From: Rhodobacteraceae bacterium HTCC2083
Lineage (GTDB): Bacteria; Pseudomonadota; Alphaproteobacteria; Rhodobacterales; Rhodobacteraceae
Assembly (NCBI GenBank): GCA_000156115.1
Contig: DS995276.1
Location: 2,746,751-2,810,750, forward strand
Reading direction: 5' to 3'
Length of the DNA stretch: 64,000 bases
The position numbers and the translations under genes are program-made. Shown piece by piece: positions 16,775 to 27,064 of this stretch; within the stretch, counting starts at the first letter, position 1; each line of letters begins with the position of its first letter. The notes under the pieces were generated by a model. That model was not told where the DNA came from. It ran no database searches and saw only the letters and a list, made by a program, of their open reading frames with translations.

Positions 16775-17793
16775 TTGTGGATCGTGGTTTGACGCAAGCC
16801 CCAGCTTTGAATTGGGCTGCACTTGAACCTGCGTTTGATATTTTGTGCCCGATGCATTTGCGACTAACCCACACCGGACATATTGTGCATGTTGCGCCGA
16901 CTTTGAAGAAAATGCGTGCTGACATAGACCTGATCGGAAAGCGGTTTCTTGAAGTGTTTCGCCTTGATCGCCCAAGGTCGGTGAAAAGCATGGGCGAACT
17001 CACGCAACGCGCGCGCAGCAAGCTGCACCTGGAGTTGCGCGATGAACCGTTTACGGCGCTAAAAGGCGTGCTAGTTCAGCTGCCAGATGGGCAGGGCGCG
17101 TTGGTGAACCTGTCTTTTGGAATCTCGGTTGTGGAAGGCGTTCAAGATTACGGTTTAAACAGTGCGGATTTTGCGGCAACGGATTTAGCAATTGAAATGC
17201 TGTATCTCGTGGAAGCGAAGTCAGCGGCGATGGATGCGTCGCGCAATCTTAATCACCGCTTGCAAGGGGCGAAACTTGCAGCAGAAGAACAGGCCGCCAC
17301 GGATACATTGACCGGCTTGAAGAACCGCCGCGCCGCAGATCATATTTTAGCGGCCGCCTTGGCGGAAGACAGTGAGTTCTCGCTGATGAACCTCGATTTG
17401 GATTTCTTCAAGTCAGTGAATGATACCCAAGGACATGCAGCGGGCGATTACGTTTTGCAGGAGGTGGCCAAGGTCATGCGTGCGGAAACCCGCAAGGGCG
17501 ATATGATTGCGCGGGTGGGAGGCGACGAATTTATGTTCCTAATTGATGGGCTTACGAAGAAGGAAAAATTGCTTGAGATTGCAAATCGTCTCATCCGAGG
17601 GATCGAAAAACCCATCGCGTTTGAGCAGACACAATGTCACATTTCCGCAAGTATCGGGATTGCAATGCGCTCTCGGGGGGATTCCGAGGGGTTGGATGCA
17701 TTGATGTTGTGCTCGGATCGCGCGCTTTATGCGTCAAAAAGCAAGGGGCGCGCCTGTGCAACGTTTTTTGAGGAATTGGATGAAGAGACTTAG
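16771..17793 (+). CDS. Diguanylate cyclase with HNOBA domain (H-NOX partner)
   Basis: 340 residues. An N-terminal HNOBA-type domain of ~1-130 associates with H-NOX, and a helical linker (~140-175) connects to a GGDEF domain. The catalytic GGDEF is intact at 250-254, and an RxxD inhibitory site (RKGD, 241-244) lies exactly five residues upstream, so cyclic-di-GMP product inhibition is expected. The start is GTG 16771, overlapping the H-NOX stop. In other proteobacteria NO-bound H-NOX modulates such cyclases to control attachment. Here the sensor gene is broken while the output enzyme is complete. Confidence 0.88.
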   Translation: MIVDRGLTQAPALNWAALEPAFDILCPMHLRLTHTGHIVHVAPTLKKMRADIDLIGKRFLEVFRLDRPRSVKSMGELTQRARSKLHLELRDEPFTALKGVLVQLPDGQGALVNLSFGISVVEGVQDYGLNSADFAATDLAIEMLYLVEAKSAAMDASRNLNHRLQGAKLAAEEQAATDTLTGLKNRRAADHILAAALAEDSEFSLMNLDLDFFKSVNDTQGHAAGDYVLQEVAKVMRAETRKGDMIARVGGDEFMFLIDGLTKKEKLLEIANRLIRGIEKPIAFEQTQCHISASIGIAMRSRGDSEGLDALMLCSDRALYASKSKGRACATFFEELDEET

Positions 17794-17803
17794 AAAGCCT
17801 CTA

Positions 17804-20224
17804 TCAAGCACAACCTGCGCGTCGAAGCCTTAAGGCATTGCTGACTACGAACACGCTTGAAAATGCCATTGCGAGAGCGGCAAGTGCGGGGGACAGTAGA
17901 AGTCCAAACATAGGATAGAGCGCGCCCGCGGCAACGGGGATCAGAAGCGCATTGTAGCCGAAGGCCCAGAACAGGTTTTGGCGAATATTACGCAGGGTCG
18001 CTGAACTGATGTCAAAGGCGGCAACAACGGCGTTCGGATCCCCCGCGAGTAAGACTACATCTGCGGCTTCGATCGCTACATCTGTGCCGGTGCCGATTGC
18101 GATGCCAACGTTTGCGGATGCGAGGGCGGGCGCGTCATTGATGCCATCACCTACGAAAGCAACAGGGCCATCATATTGCAACGCGCGAATGGCGTCGGCT
18201 TTGCCACCTGGCAAAACACCTGCGATGACGTGATCTAGGCCCAATTTATCTGCGACGGATTGCGCAGTTAAGTGAGTATCACCAGTGATCATTACGGTTT
18301 GAATGCCGGATTTCTTTAGGGCGGTGATTGTCGCTTCGGCGGTGTCTTTTAGCGGATCAGAGATTTCGAATTGGGCGGCTAGTTTGCCGTCCAACGCCAT
18401 AAGAATTTCTGTGCCCTTAGCGCGCGTTGCGTCATGCGCGTCGAGATCGACGCCCTTGGCTGCGAGTAATGCACGGTTGCCGATTAAAACACTTTTGCCA
18501 TCAATCATTGCGCTAACGCCACCCCCCGTCGCACTTTCAAACGCTTCGGTTGGCGCAACGGGGATATCACGCGCGTGCGCATGGGCCACGATTGCCTGTG
18601 CTAGCGGGTGTTCCGAATTGACTTCGACAGAGGCGGCAAGGGCCAGCGCGCTTTGTTCATCCAGTGTGTCGAACAGATGAATGCCTGTCACGCTTGGTTT
18701 GCCTTGTGTCAGGGTGCCTGTTTTGTCAAAGGCAACTGTTTTGATGCCCTGGAGTTCTTGTAAGGCCGCGCCTTTTGCGAAAAGCACGCCCAGTTCAGCT
18801 GCGCGACCTGCGCCGACCATGATCGACATAGGCGTGGCCAATCCCATTGCACATGGGCAAGCGATAATCAGGACCGCGACACCAGCGACAAGTGCGTGAC
18901 TTAACGCCGGATCAGGGCCTAAAAATAACCAAGCGAGGATTGTCAGCGCCGCGAGAGCCAAGACCGCAGGGACAAACCATGCGGTGACTCTATTGACCAA
19001 GTTTTGCACGGGTAGTCGCGCGCCTTGCGCCTTTTGTACCATCTCGATGATTTGGCTGAGGACCGTATCCGCTCCAATGGCATGCGCTTTGAAGGCGAAA
19101 CTGCCTGTGCTATTCACAGTGCCTGCGGTGACATGCGCGCCTGTAGTCTTTTGCACCGCAAGCGGTTCGCCGGTTAGCATGCTTTCATCCACCCAACTGT
19201 CGCCAGATGTGACGATACCGTCCACTGCGATCCGCTCACCCGGGCGGACGTGAATGATGTCGCCTAGGGTAAGGGATTCAATCGCGATTTCTTGACGTGT
19301 GCCATCGCGCTCCACCGTCGCGCTGTTGGGGCGCAGCGCGATAAGGCGGGCGATGGCTGCACCTGTACGTCCCTTTGCACGCGCTTCCATCCAGCGACCT
19401 GCGAGGATCAGGGTTATGATGACGGCTGCGGCCTCGAAATACACATTACGGGCGGATTGCGGCAGTAGGTTTGGTTCGAAAAGCACGAGGGTGGAGTAAA
19501 AGAAGGCGGCGCCGGAGCCGAGGACTACTAATGCGTTCATGTCAGGTTGCCATGTGCGCAGAGCCTTTAGGCCGGCTGTCCAGATAGCTCGACCGGGGAT
19601 GCACAGAACCAGAGCAGTTAGCGCAAATTGCACCATCCAGCTGCTTTGGATCCCTATGGTGCTGGAAATCCAATGCTGAAAGGCCGGAAACGCATGTCCG
19701 CCCATTTCAAAAATGAACACGGGAAAGGTAAGAAGGGCGGCTATGATAAAGGCGCGCTTATTGGATGCGGCGTCGTCGGTATGACTGACGCTAGGGTGTG
19801 ACGTGGCAGTATCATCCACAAGGGTCGCGTTTTTCCCGCTGTCCTGCACCGCAAGAATTAGTGCGCTGGATGGGGTGCCCAAAGCTAAAACAACCGCTTG
19901 ACCCGTCGCGAGATTCACATCGGCAGATAAGACCCCAGCAGGTTTCAAAAGCGCTGCTTCCACGCGAGAGATACAGGATGCGCAACTCATCCCATGGATA
20001 TCAAACCGGGTCGTGGCGGGCTGTGCAGGTTTCCCGACCGCCTCGAGGGCGTCGACCAGCGTTTGGGCCTCAGTATTGGCCTCAAAAAAAACATCCGCTT
20101 GCCCGGTCGCGAAATTAACCTGTGCGTCTGACACCCCCACAACGCTGCTTAACGCAGTTTCAGCGCGCACAGAACAGGAGGCGCAGTTAAGTCCAGTCAC
20201 AGGGAAGGTTAGGCGGGTGGTCAT
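17804..20224 (-). CDS. copA: Heavy-metal P1B-type ATPase, Cu+-exporting CopA type
   Basis: 806 residues. Two N-terminal HMA domains carry GLNCASC (C14, C17) and GMSCASC, followed by membrane helices. The metal-selecting CPC is in [10 protein letters not shown], the phosphorylation site is [15 protein letters not shown] is in the nucleotide domain, and [10 protein letters not shown] is present. CPC with two CxxC HMA domains is the P1B-1 copper(I) export pattern. The start at 20224 (MTTRLTF) follows AGGA and fits the family; the in-frame start six codons earlier adds nothing recognisable. It lies in the inner membrane. No CueR gene is adjacent. Confidence 0.93.
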   Translation of the reverse strand: MTTRLTFPVTGLNCASCSVRAETALSSVVGVSDAQVNFATGQADVFFEANTEAQTLVDALEAVGKPAQPATTRFDIHGMSCASCISRVEAALLKPAGVLSADVNLATGQAVVLALGTPSSALILAVQDSGKNATLVDDTATSHPSVSHTDDAASNKRAFIIAALLTFPVFIFEMGGHAFPAFQHWISSTIGIQSSWMVQFALTALVLCIPGRAIWTAGLKALRTWQPDMNALVVLGSGAAFFYSTLVLFEPNLLPQSARNVYFEAAAVIITLILAGRWMEARAKGRTGAAIARLIALRPNSATVERDGTRQEIAIESLTLGDIIHVRPGERIAVDGIVTSGDSWVDESMLTGEPLAVQKTTGAHVTAGTVNSTGSFAFKAHAIGADTVLSQIIEMVQKAQGARLPVQNLVNRVTAWFVPAVLALAALTILAWLFLGPDPALSHALVAGVAVLIIACPCAMGLATPMSIMVGAGRAAELGVLFAKGAALQELQGIKTVAFDKTGTLTQGKPSVTGIHLFDTLDEQSALALAASVEVNSEHPLAQAIVAHAHARDIPVAPTEAFESATGGGVSAMIDGKSVLIGNRALLAAKGVDLDAHDATRAKGTEILMALDGKLAAQFEISDPLKDTAEATITALKKSGIQTVMITGDTHLTAQSVADKLGLDHVIAGVLPGGKADAIRALQYDGPVAFVGDGINDAPALASANVGIAIGTGTDVAIEAADVVLLAGDPNAVVAAFDISSATLRNIRQNLFWAFGYNALLIPVAAGALYPMFGLLLSPALAALAMAFSSVFVVSNALRLRRAGCA

Positions 20225-20259
20225 AAGCCAAAGTCCTGACAAATGGGATAAGGGCGTTT

Positions 20260-21456
20260 TTAAGTAACGGCAGAGCGAACCTGAAAGCGATCTTCTCTAT
20301 AGCTGTGTGTTTTCAGAATATCTTCAAGGATGTCGACCGCCTTTAGGATTTCCGCTTCCCCAATAAATAGGGGGGTAATCCCGAACCGCATCATGTTGGG
20401 CGCGCGGAAATCACCGATCACTTTGCGCTCGATCAAGGCTTGCATGCAGGGATAGCCGTGCTCGAATTCGAACGACACGTGTGAGCCGCGCTCGTCCATA
20501 TTGCGCGGACCCGCGAGGGTGACACCATCACAGCGGCTTTCGACCTCGTGGATGAACAACTCCATCAATTCAATAGAGCGGGTGCGCACATCATTAAGAT
20601 CAACGTCTTCCCAAATATCCAAAGCGGCTTCGAGAATTGCGAAGGAGGCGATAGAGGGCGTGCCAATGCGCATACGGTCAATCTTGCCGGGCATTGGGCG
20701 GTAGTCTGTATCAAAGGCAAACGGCGCTTCATGGCCGTACCATCCGGACAGTACTGGCTCGACGGTCTCAATAAGGCGGGGGGCTACATAGATGAACGCC
20801 GGACCACCGGGACCCGCATTGAAAAACTTGTAAGTACAGCCAACCGCGAAATCGACATCTGTGCCTAAGACGTCCACGGGGATAGCGCCTGCGGAATGCG
20901 CAAGGTCCCAAACCACAACAGCGCCGACACTATGGGCTTTGTCGATGATCGCTTTCATATCATGCTTGCGACCTGTGCGGTAATCCACCTCTGTGAGGGT
21001 CACGACGGCAACCTCATCGGTGATTGCGTCTAGAACTGCCGCAGGCGCGACCGTGCGAAGCTTGTAACCGTCTTCTTTCAGTTTCACCAAGCCCTGCACC
21101 ATATAAAGGTCGGTGGGGAAGTTACCCGTGTCGGAGAGGATCAACTTACGATCCGGCACCAGCGCCAGTCCCGCTCCCACTGCTTGAAACACTTTGATAG
21201 AAAGCGTGTCACTGACCACAACGCTGTCTTTGGGCGCACCGATCAATTTGCCAATGCGATCGCCTATGGTGTTGGTTTGCATGAACCACCCCTTGGTATT
21301 CCACCCTTTGATCAGCTCTGTGCGCCATTCCTCGTTCATGAACCGCATCATTGCGTCTGGTCCAGCCTTGGGCATTGGGCCTAGGGAGTTGCCGTTGAGG
21401 TAAATCATACCTTCAGGGATATCGAGCATAGCGCGGGTTTTGGCAAAATTGGTCAT
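20260..21456 (-). CDS. kynU: Kynureninase
   Basis: PLP enzyme cleaving kynurenine (or 3-hydroxykynurenine) to anthranilate (or 3-hydroxyanthranilate) and alanine in tryptophan breakdown. Seen: [11 protein letters not shown] near residue 20, WDLAHSAGA (183-191) and the Schiff-base lysine K210 in [12 protein letters not shown]. The length of 398 is normal. ATG 21456 follows GGGAG; an in-frame start at 21525 adds 23 unrelated residues. No other kynurenine-pathway gene adjoins it. Confidence 0.93.
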   Translation of the reverse strand: MTNFAKTRAMLDIPEGMIYLNGNSLGPMPKAGPDAMMRFMNEEWRTELIKGWNTKGWFMQTNTIGDRIGKLIGAPKDSVVVSDTLSIKVFQAVGAGLALVPDRKLILSDTGNFPTDLYMVQGLVKLKEDGYKLRTVAPAAVLDAITDEVAVVTLTEVDYRTGRKHDMKAIIDKAHSVGAVVVWDLAHSAGAIPVDVLGTDVDFAVGCTYKFFNAGPGGPAFIYVAPRLIETVEPVLSGWYGHEAPFAFDTDYRPMPGKIDRMRIGTPSIASFAILEAALDIWEDVDLNDVRTRSIELMELFIHEVESRCDGVTLAGPRNMDERGSHVSFEFEHGYPCMQALIERKVIGDFRAPNMMRFGITPLFIGEAEILKAVDILEDILKTHSYREDRFQVRSAVT

Positions 21457-21606
21457 GAGAACGCTCCCTCTGAGGTTTGTTATATAGTGGTGGACCAGAT
21501 GCATGGAGGCAAGGCAAGGGTGCAAAGCTGCTCAATTTCCGGATAGAGCTAGAGAGTTAATCAAATTGCTTCACGCGCTGGGCAAAGTGGTCTATCGAAA
21601 CTGCGC

Positions 21607-22635
21607 ATGACAGATCAGATCATACATACTACTGCCGTTATTGCCCGTGCTGCCCGCTTAAGCGTAGCACCGATGATGGAGTGGACGGATAGGCATTGTC
21701 GCTTCTTTCATCGACAGATGTCGTCACGTGCGCTTTTGTACACGGAAATGGTCACCTCGCCTGCGCTTGTCCGCGGTGGTGCGTTGCATTTGCTGAAATA
21801 TTCAACTGTGGAACATCCTGTGGCCTTGCAGCTTGGTGGCTCTGATCCTGCGGAATTGGCAGAAGCTGCGCGCATCGGTGCAGAGCATGGCTACGCGGAG
21901 ATCAACCTCAACGTTGGGTGTCCATCGGATCGTGTGCAAAACGGCGCGTTCGGTGCGATTCTAATGCGTGATCCTAAGCTAGTCGCAGAGTGCTGCGCGG
22001 CGATGATCAAAGCGTCCGCAGTAGAAGTGACTGTGAAATGCCGCATAGGAGTGGATGATCAAACCCCGAGCGACGTACTGCCAGAGTTCCTCGCGCGCGT
22101 TGCTGGGGCAGGGGTTGGACGGTTCACAATCCACGCGCGCAAAGCTTGGCTACAGGGGCTAAGCCCAAAGGAAAATCGCGATATTCCACCACTTGATTAT
22201 GGTCTGGTGCAACAGATGAAGGGGCTGTTTCCTGCGCTGCACCTCAGCCTCAATGGCGGCATCACGACGCTCGCACAGGCGCAAGACGCACTGGAGCGGG
22301 GAATGGATGGTGTGATGATCGGACGTGCGGCCTATCACCAGCCCGCGGATATACTGATGGAGGCGGATCATATGATCTATGGCGCACCCAAGGTTGAGCG
22401 CACACGCGAAGATATTGTGATGGAGATGCTGCCTTATATCGATGCGCATATCGCGGAGGGTGGCAAGCTGGGACAAGTCACGCGTCATATGTTGGGTATA
22501 TTCGCGGGCCAACCGGGCGCGCGTTATTGGAAACGTCATCTTTCAGAAAATGCGCATAAACACTCCTCTGGATCGCATACGGTTGTCGATGCTATCGAAA
22601 TGATGCACGCAGCGAGAGATAATTTGACGGCGTGA
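21607..22635 (+). CDS. dusA: tRNA-dihydrouridine(20/20a) synthase DusA
   Basis: FMN-dependent TIM-barrel enzyme that reduces uridine in the tRNA D-loop. It has the DusA-type start LSVAPMMEWTDRHCRFFHR, and the catalytic Cys is C105 in NVGCPSDRVQNG. FMN/phosphate-binding segments NGGITT and MIGRAAYHQP are also present. 342 residues matches DusA. Single gene, divergent from kynU. Confidence 0.95.
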   Translation: MTDQIIHTTAVIARAARLSVAPMMEWTDRHCRFFHRQMSSRALLYTEMVTSPALVRGGALHLLKYSTVEHPVALQLGGSDPAELAEAARIGAEHGYAEINLNVGCPSDRVQNGAFGAILMRDPKLVAECCAAMIKASAVEVTVKCRIGVDDQTPSDVLPEFLARVAGAGVGRFTIHARKAWLQGLSPKENRDIPPLDYGLVQQMKGLFPALHLSLNGGITTLAQAQDALERGMDGVMIGRAAYHQPADILMEADHMIYGAPKVERTREDIVMEMLPYIDAHIAEGGKLGQVTRHMLGIFAGQPGARYWKRHLSENAHKHSSGSHTVVDAIEMMHAARDNLTA

Positions 22636-22661
22636 ACGCACGCGGATGAAAAGGCAAAACC

Positions 22662-23486
22662 ATGACTGATCCGATGCTCCTTGTACAAATGCTCGTTCTC
22701 TTGTTGATCACGGGGGCCGTGGCTGGCGTGCTTGCTGGCCTATTGGGTGTCGGTGGCGGCATCGTGTTGGTGCCCGCATTCTTTTATGTGTTCGGTGCGC
22801 TGGGCTATGATGGGCCGCAGTTGATGCAAATGTGCCTTGGGACCTCGCTTGCGACGATCATTGTTACCTCCGTGCGCTCTGTATTGAGCCATAATAAAAA
22901 GGGCGCTGTGGGTTGGGATATTTTGCGAACTTGGGCACCAGGCATTGTGATTGGGGCCGGGCTGGGCGTGATGGTCGCCGCGAGCATGCGATCAGGTGCG
23001 CTACAAATGATATTTGGGGTTTTGGCATTTATCGTAGGGCTTTACATGACATTTGGTCGTTCGTCTTGGCGTGTGTCAGAGGACATGCCGACGGGTGTAA
23101 AGCGGATGATCTCTTCGCCCATCCTTGGATTTATGTCTGTGCTGATGGGCATCGGCGGCGGCAGTTTCGGCGTGCCGTTCATGTCGCTGCACGGCGTGGC
23201 GATCCACCGCGCAGTGGCGACGGCGGCGGGATTTGGCGTGCTGATCGCGGTGCCTGCGGTCATCGGATTTTTGTTCGTGCCGATTGACCCTGCGATGCGC
23301 CCGCCATTCACTGTGGGGGCGGTAAACCTGATCGCCTTCGTCGTGGTAATTGCGATGACGTTACTGACTGCGCCCTGGGGTGTGAAACTGGCTCACGCGA
23401 TGGATGCTGGGCCTTTGAAGAAAGCGTTTGGCGTGTTCTTGACCTTTGTCGCGCTGAACATGTTGCGCAAAGCCTTGGGGTTTTGA
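22662..23486 (+). CDS. TauE/SafE-family sulfite/organosulfonate exporter-like protein
   Basis: 274 residues with about eight hydrophobic helices. The glycine-rich first helix (VLAGLLGVGGGIVLVPAFFY) is duplicated in the second half (LMGIGGGSFGVPFM), the hallmark of the TauE/SafE fold. The family exports sulfite, sulfoacetate or related anions, but the substrate is not predictable. Its stop overlaps the TTG start of the oxygenase that follows. Confidence 0.85.
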   Translation: MTDPMLLVQMLVLLLITGAVAGVLAGLLGVGGGIVLVPAFFYVFGALGYDGPQLMQMCLGTSLATIIVTSVRSVLSHNKKGAVGWDILRTWAPGIVIGAGLGVMVAASMRSGALQMIFGVLAFIVGLYMTFGRSSWRVSEDMPTGVKRMISSPILGFMSVLMGIGGGSFGVPFMSLHGVAIHRAVATAAGFGVLIAVPAVIGFLFVPIDPAMRPPFTVGAVNLIAFVVVIAMTLLTAPWGVKLAHAMDAGPLKKAFGVFLTFVALNMLRKALGF

Positions 23487-24232
23487 AGCAGTTCGCGCAG
23501 GACGGGTTTTGCGTTTTTGACGCGGATCCCCGTGTTCTAGAATGGGCTGACGCAGCTGCGGACGTTGCGCGAGACATGTTACAAGACGCAGACATGCGCG
23601 CGCTTTGGCTACGCCATCAGGATACGTGGTTCGTGGGTGTTGATGCCTTGTCGAACGCAGTGGATGGATCTGTTTCAAATGTCCCTCTCGCAGGTCCATG
23701 GGAGGCGTTGATCACACAGCCAAAGCACTGGCATAGGGCTCAAGTCTCTGTTGTCTTTGAAGGATATCCCAAACAAGACGTTGGTGAGAGCGACGCAAAC
23801 CATCGCTTTCGTATCAATCGCGCCGCCGCGCATGTGGATGGGATTTTGTTAGAAGACGGGCGGCGCTATCTGCGGGAACCACATAGCTTTGTTTTAGGGA
23901 TTCCCTTGGGGGATAGCACGGCGTCGCCTTTGGTGGTCTGGCCCCGCAGTCACATTTTGATGCGCGATGCATTGCGTGACATTATCGGGGATAAAGATCC
24001 GAAATCTGTTGATCTAACAGAAGGATATAAAACTGCGCGCGCAAGCGTATTTGCGCAGATTGATCCGATTGAAGTGACTGTTGTCAAAGGACAATCAGTC
24101 TTGCTGCACCGTCACATACTACACGGCGTTGCTCCTTGGAAAGCCACGGACAGTGCCCCAGATGAGGGTCGCATGGTTGCCTATTTCAGGCCAGAATATC
24201 CAGAGACAGATATGTGGTTAAGCATCGCTTAA
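23483..24232 (+). CDS. Phytanoyl-CoA dioxygenase-like Fe(II)/2-oxoglutarate oxygenase
   Basis: 249 residues. An HxD pair (AAHVDGI, near 114-116) and a distal His plus Arg (HRHILHGVAPW ... GRMVAYFRPE) form the 2-His-1-Asp iron and 2-oxoglutarate sites of the PhyH-like family. The substrate is unknown. The start is TTG 23483, overlapping the TauE-like stop (TTGA), so it is translationally coupled. Pairing with an anion exporter suggests an oxidative step on a small metabolite, an inference from position only. Confidence 0.7.
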   Translation: MKQFAQDGFCVFDADPRVLEWADAAADVARDMLQDADMRALWLRHQDTWFVGVDALSNAVDGSVSNVPLAGPWEALITQPKHWHRAQVSVVFEGYPKQDVGESDANHRFRINRAAAHVDGILLEDGRRYLREPHSFVLGIPLGDSTASPLVVWPRSHILMRDALRDIIGDKDPKSVDLTEGYKTARASVFAQIDPIEVTVVKGQSVLLHRHILHGVAPWKATDSAPDEGRMVAYFRPEYPETDMWLSIA

Positions 24233-24243
24233 CCTTCCTATCT

Positions 24244-24266
24244 CTAAAAATATCTCCGCCGGAGGC
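24244..24266 (-). terminator. Terminator hairpin after dCTP deaminase gene
   Basis: Read on the reverse strand, GCCTCCGGCGGAG is followed by ATATTTTTAGAG: a short GC stem with a T-rich tail, a form often found at Rhodobacteraceae gene ends. It lies in the 58-base gap between the convergent oxygenase and dCTP deaminase genes. Confidence 0.5.
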
Positions 24267-24290
24267 ATCAAATCTTTTAGAGCGCGTCAT

Positions 24291-25370
24291 TCAAGTGGGC
24301 GCTGCGAAGTGTTTAGACAGCTTCAAACCTTGGCCTTGGTAGTTCGAGGCAATGCTCGACCCATATAGCTGCGCTGGGATTTCGGACATATGTTCGTAAA
24401 TCAAACGTCCCACCACCTGACTATGTTCCAATACGAAAGGTGCCTCGTGACAGCGCACTTCCAACACGCCGCGTGATCCTGTGCCACCGGCCTCAGAATG
24501 GCCAAAGCCCGGATCAAAGAAGCCCGCGTAATGTACGCGAAACTCACCAACCATCGCCAAATATGGAGCCATTTCAGCAGCATAGGCGGGTGGGATATGC
24601 ACCGCTTCTCGACTAACCAGAATATAAAATGCGCCCGGATCAAGGATAATTTGACCGTCTTTGCAGCGCACTTCTTCCCAGTATTCAGCAGGGTCATAAT
24701 GGCCAATATTATCAAGATCGATTACACCCGTATGCGGTTTGGCTCGGTAGCCGACGAGGTCAGTGCCATCAAGCTTAAGATCAACGGAAAAGCCGAGACC
24801 GTCATCGATCAAAGCGTCACCGTTCACCAAAACATCGCTGGCGTGCAGCTTAGTGAGGGCTGTGTTGTCCAAGATAGCTTGCCCCTCGCGAAAACGGATC
24901 TGGTTCAGTCGCATCCCGGGGCGCACAAGAACCGAAAACGAGCGTGGGCAAATTTCGGCGTAGAGCGGACCTTTGTAACCTGGCGCAATGCGATCAAATT
25001 CTGCGCCGCCATCGGTGATCGTGCGCGTAAGAAGATCGAGGCGACCCGTAGAGCTTTTGGCGTTCGCGACCGCTTGCAAATCATCGGGCAGATTAAGACG
25101 CTCCATCAGAGGAACAACGTAGACACATCCCTTTTCTAGCACCGCGCCATCGGTGAGATCAATCTGGTGCATCTCGAATTCTTTTAGTCGATCTTCTACG
25201 CGGCGCCCATGTCCTGCAAGGAAGGATGCTCGCACGCGGTAGGCCACACTGCCAAGGCGCAGGTCAAGGCTAGCAGGTTGAATTTGTTCTGGAATAATCG
25301 AAGGCGTGCCGCTGAGTTGTCCAGCAGTAATCATCTGCTCAAGTCGTTGGCTGGGTAGAACACCTGTCAT
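24291..25370 (-). CDS. dcd: 2'-deoxycytidine 5'-triphosphate deaminase (long alphaproteobacterial form)
   Basis: 359 residues, twice the length of standard Dcd. It carries two related dCTP deaminase/dUTPase-type halves, as annotated in many alphaproteobacteria. Recognisable segments are IQPASLDLRLGSVAYRVRA near residue 33, ANAKSSTGRLDL near 125, PGYKGPLYAEICP near 158 and a second-half repeat MVGEFRVHYAGFFDPGFGHSE near 275. The enzyme makes dUTP for thymidylate synthesis. tRNA-Pro lies upstream on the same strand. Confidence 0.85.
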   Translation of the reverse strand: MTGVLPSQRLEQMITAGQLSGTPSIIPEQIQPASLDLRLGSVAYRVRASFLAGHGRRVEDRLKEFEMHQIDLTDGAVLEKGCVYVVPLMERLNLPDDLQAVANAKSSTGRLDLLTRTITDGGAEFDRIAPGYKGPLYAEICPRSFSVLVRPGMRLNQIRFREGQAILDNTALTKLHASDVLVNGDALIDDGLGFSVDLKLDGTDLVGYRAKPHTGVIDLDNIGHYDPAEYWEEVRCKDGQIILDPGAFYILVSREAVHIPPAYAAEMAPYLAMVGEFRVHYAGFFDPGFGHSEAGGTGSRGVLEVRCHEAPFVLEHSQVVGRLIYEHMSEIPAQLYGSSIASNYQGQGLKLSKHFAAPT

Positions 25371-25449
25371 CTTGCGTCTCCGGTGGCCCGCTCAGACCAA
25401 GATCGAGGCGGGCAAAAAGATATGACCGGATCGGCAGGCAAAGTATAAG

Positions 25450-25526
25450 TGGTCGGGCTAGCAGGACTCGAACCTGCGACCTTCCGTCCCCCAGACGGAC
25501 GCGCTACCAGACTGCGCCATAGCCCG
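25450..25526 (-). tRNA. tRNA-Pro (anticodon GGG)
   Basis: On the reverse strand a full cloverleaf begins CGGGCTATGGCGCAG and ends TAGCCCG-A-CCA. The 7-bp acceptor stem CGGGCTA/TAGCCCG is perfect. The anticodon loop within GTCTGGGGGAC has anticodon GGG, and the T-loop reads TTCGAGT. CCA is encoded. It is 77 nt including CCA. Confidence 0.95.
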
Positions 25527-25585
25527 ACGCTCAATGCTAGGTGGTTTACTTGAACTATGCGTGGGGGCAAGGGCAAAATGACCGC

Positions 25586-26641
25586 TTAATGGTTTTGCAT
25601 GCGCTCGCGCAGCGCGCGCAGTTGAGACAGGTGTTCCGAAACTTGAGCAGCCAGTTCAGGCGCGATCTGTCGTGTCCCCGGAAGTGCGGCCAGCACGCCT
25701 GGAGGGGCTGTGTAGCTGTCAAGTTCCGGCGCAATCTTGGCGGCAGAGGGGATGTCGAGGGCAGGTGCGGCTTGCTCTGGTGGTGTTGCCTCGACTGGTA
25801 CTGGCGGCCTGTCCTCAACAGTGGTTGCAGGCGTATCCGTATGAGTGCTCTCACGATGCGCAAACATCGGCAGCTGCGTTTCCGCACTTTCAAGCTCAGG
25901 TTCTGACGCTGGTTCTAAGTTTTCTAGCTCGGCCTCCGGCGGGTTCACCGGTTCAAAATACGCCTCTGGATTGATGGTGAGCTTTTGTGCCTCTGGTGTC
26001 TCATCCGCACTGGCAACATCTGTTATTTCCGGCTCTGGCGTTTCGACCGTGGCTGCAGGCGTTGGTGTGCGGCGTAAGAAGGCGGGCATGGCATCGCTAC
26101 CAAATGCAGGCGTGTCGGTTGAGTTGTCGGTCGTTGGTGCAGCTGTAATGGTCTCTTGCGCAGCTACCTCGGGTACGTTTGGCTCTTCGGGTGTGACAGG
26201 TGCCTCTGGAACATAGGGTTCAATATCTGGAGGGGTTGTCGCGACGGGTTCGCTTCGGTTGGGAAAAGATAAAACTGTTGGCGCAGGGACGACCATGGGC
26301 TCGGGCTGTGCGTCGGATTCGAACGCTGCTTCTGCAACGATGTCTTCTTCGTCACGTAGGGCTTCATCCAGCGGCTGCGACAGCGCTGCTACATGCTTAA
26401 CCCCATGTTCGCGCAGCAATTTTTGCGCACCTTTGATTGTTAATCCATCGTCGTGTAGCAGCTTCTTGATGCCCCCTAAAAGCTGCATATCCGCAGGTCG
26501 GTAATAGCGCCGCCCACCTGCGCGTTTCACAGGTTTCACTTGGGTAAACTTGCTTTCCCAGAACCGCAGCACATGCGCAGGCGTTTCCATCCATTCTGCA
26601 ACTTCACTTATCGTGCGAAAGGCGTCTTTGGATTTGGGCAT
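25586..26641 (-). CDS. MerR-family regulator with long acidic/proline-rich C-terminus
   Basis: 351 residues. The N-terminal winged HTH of MerR type occupies ~8-80 ([24 protein letters not shown] ... [11 protein letters not shown]). A ~230-residue low-complexity tail rich in Pro, Glu, Thr and Ala follows, with a short conserved C-terminus rich in Gln/Leu. The gene sits directly after ihfA, a position conserved in Rhodobacteraceae. The target genes are unknown. No cysteine-based metal-binding site is visible. Confidence 0.85.
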   Translation of the reverse strand: MPKSKDAFRTISEVAEWMETPAHVLRFWESKFTQVKPVKRAGGRRYYRPADMQLLGGIKKLLHDDGLTIKGAQKLLREHGVKHVAALSQPLDEALRDEEDIVAEAAFESDAQPEPMVVPAPTVLSFPNRSEPVATTPPDIEPYVPEAPVTPEEPNVPEVAAQETITAAPTTDNSTDTPAFGSDAMPAFLRRTPTPAATVETPEPEITDVASADETPEAQKLTINPEAYFEPVNPPEAELENLEPASEPELESAETQLPMFAHRESTHTDTPATTVEDRPPVPVEATPPEQAAPALDIPSAAKIAPELDSYTAPPGVLAALPGTRQIAPELAAQVSEHLSQLRALRERMQNH

Positions 26642-26659
26642 TAAAAGCCTGCTCCTGAA

Positions 26660-26962
26660 TTAGCGCTTGTTGCCAGAGGCCACGCGGTCTTTCATCAGAT
26701 GAGATGGACGGAAGGTCAAAACGCGGCGTGGATTGATCGGCACTTCCTGTCCGGTTTTTGGATTGCGTCCAACGCGGGCGGCTTTGTCACGCACGCTAAA
26801 GGTTCCAAAGGATGAAATCTTCACCTGCTCGCCTTCAACTAATGCATCGGACAAGTGAGTGAGTATGTTTTCCACCAATTCAGCGGATTCATTGCGCGAC
26901 AGGCCCACTTCACGAAACACAGCTTCGCTTAGGTCCATTCGCGTTAAAGTCTTTTCAGTCAT
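26660..26962 (-). CDS. ihfA: Integration host factor subunit alpha
   Basis: 100-residue DNA-bending HU/IHF family protein. The beta-arm and signature [23 protein letters not shown] are present, and the N-terminus [15 protein letters not shown] is IhfA-like. The start is at 26962 rather than the in-frame 26980, matching the usual length. It forms a heterodimer with IhfB, which is not in the window. Downstream of fabH in the conserved plsX-fabH-ihfA order. Confidence 0.95.
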   Translation of the reverse strand: MTEKTLTRMDLSEAVFREVGLSRNESAELVENILTHLSDALVEGEQVKISSFGTFSVRDKAARVGRNPKTGQEVPINPRRVLTFRPSHLMKDRVASGNKR

Positions 26963-27064
26963 AAGTGGCCCCCAAGGCAATTCATCTACTCTAGAGGCAT
27001 TGCGATTTTTGAGTCAAGAGTGGGGGAGGTAGATTAACGATGGAAAGGTCTATCTATCAACGGT

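Noticed and set aside
25367..25576. Reverse frame across tRNA-Pro (69 codons)
   Set aside because: It translates the tRNA itself and has no family or ribosome site.
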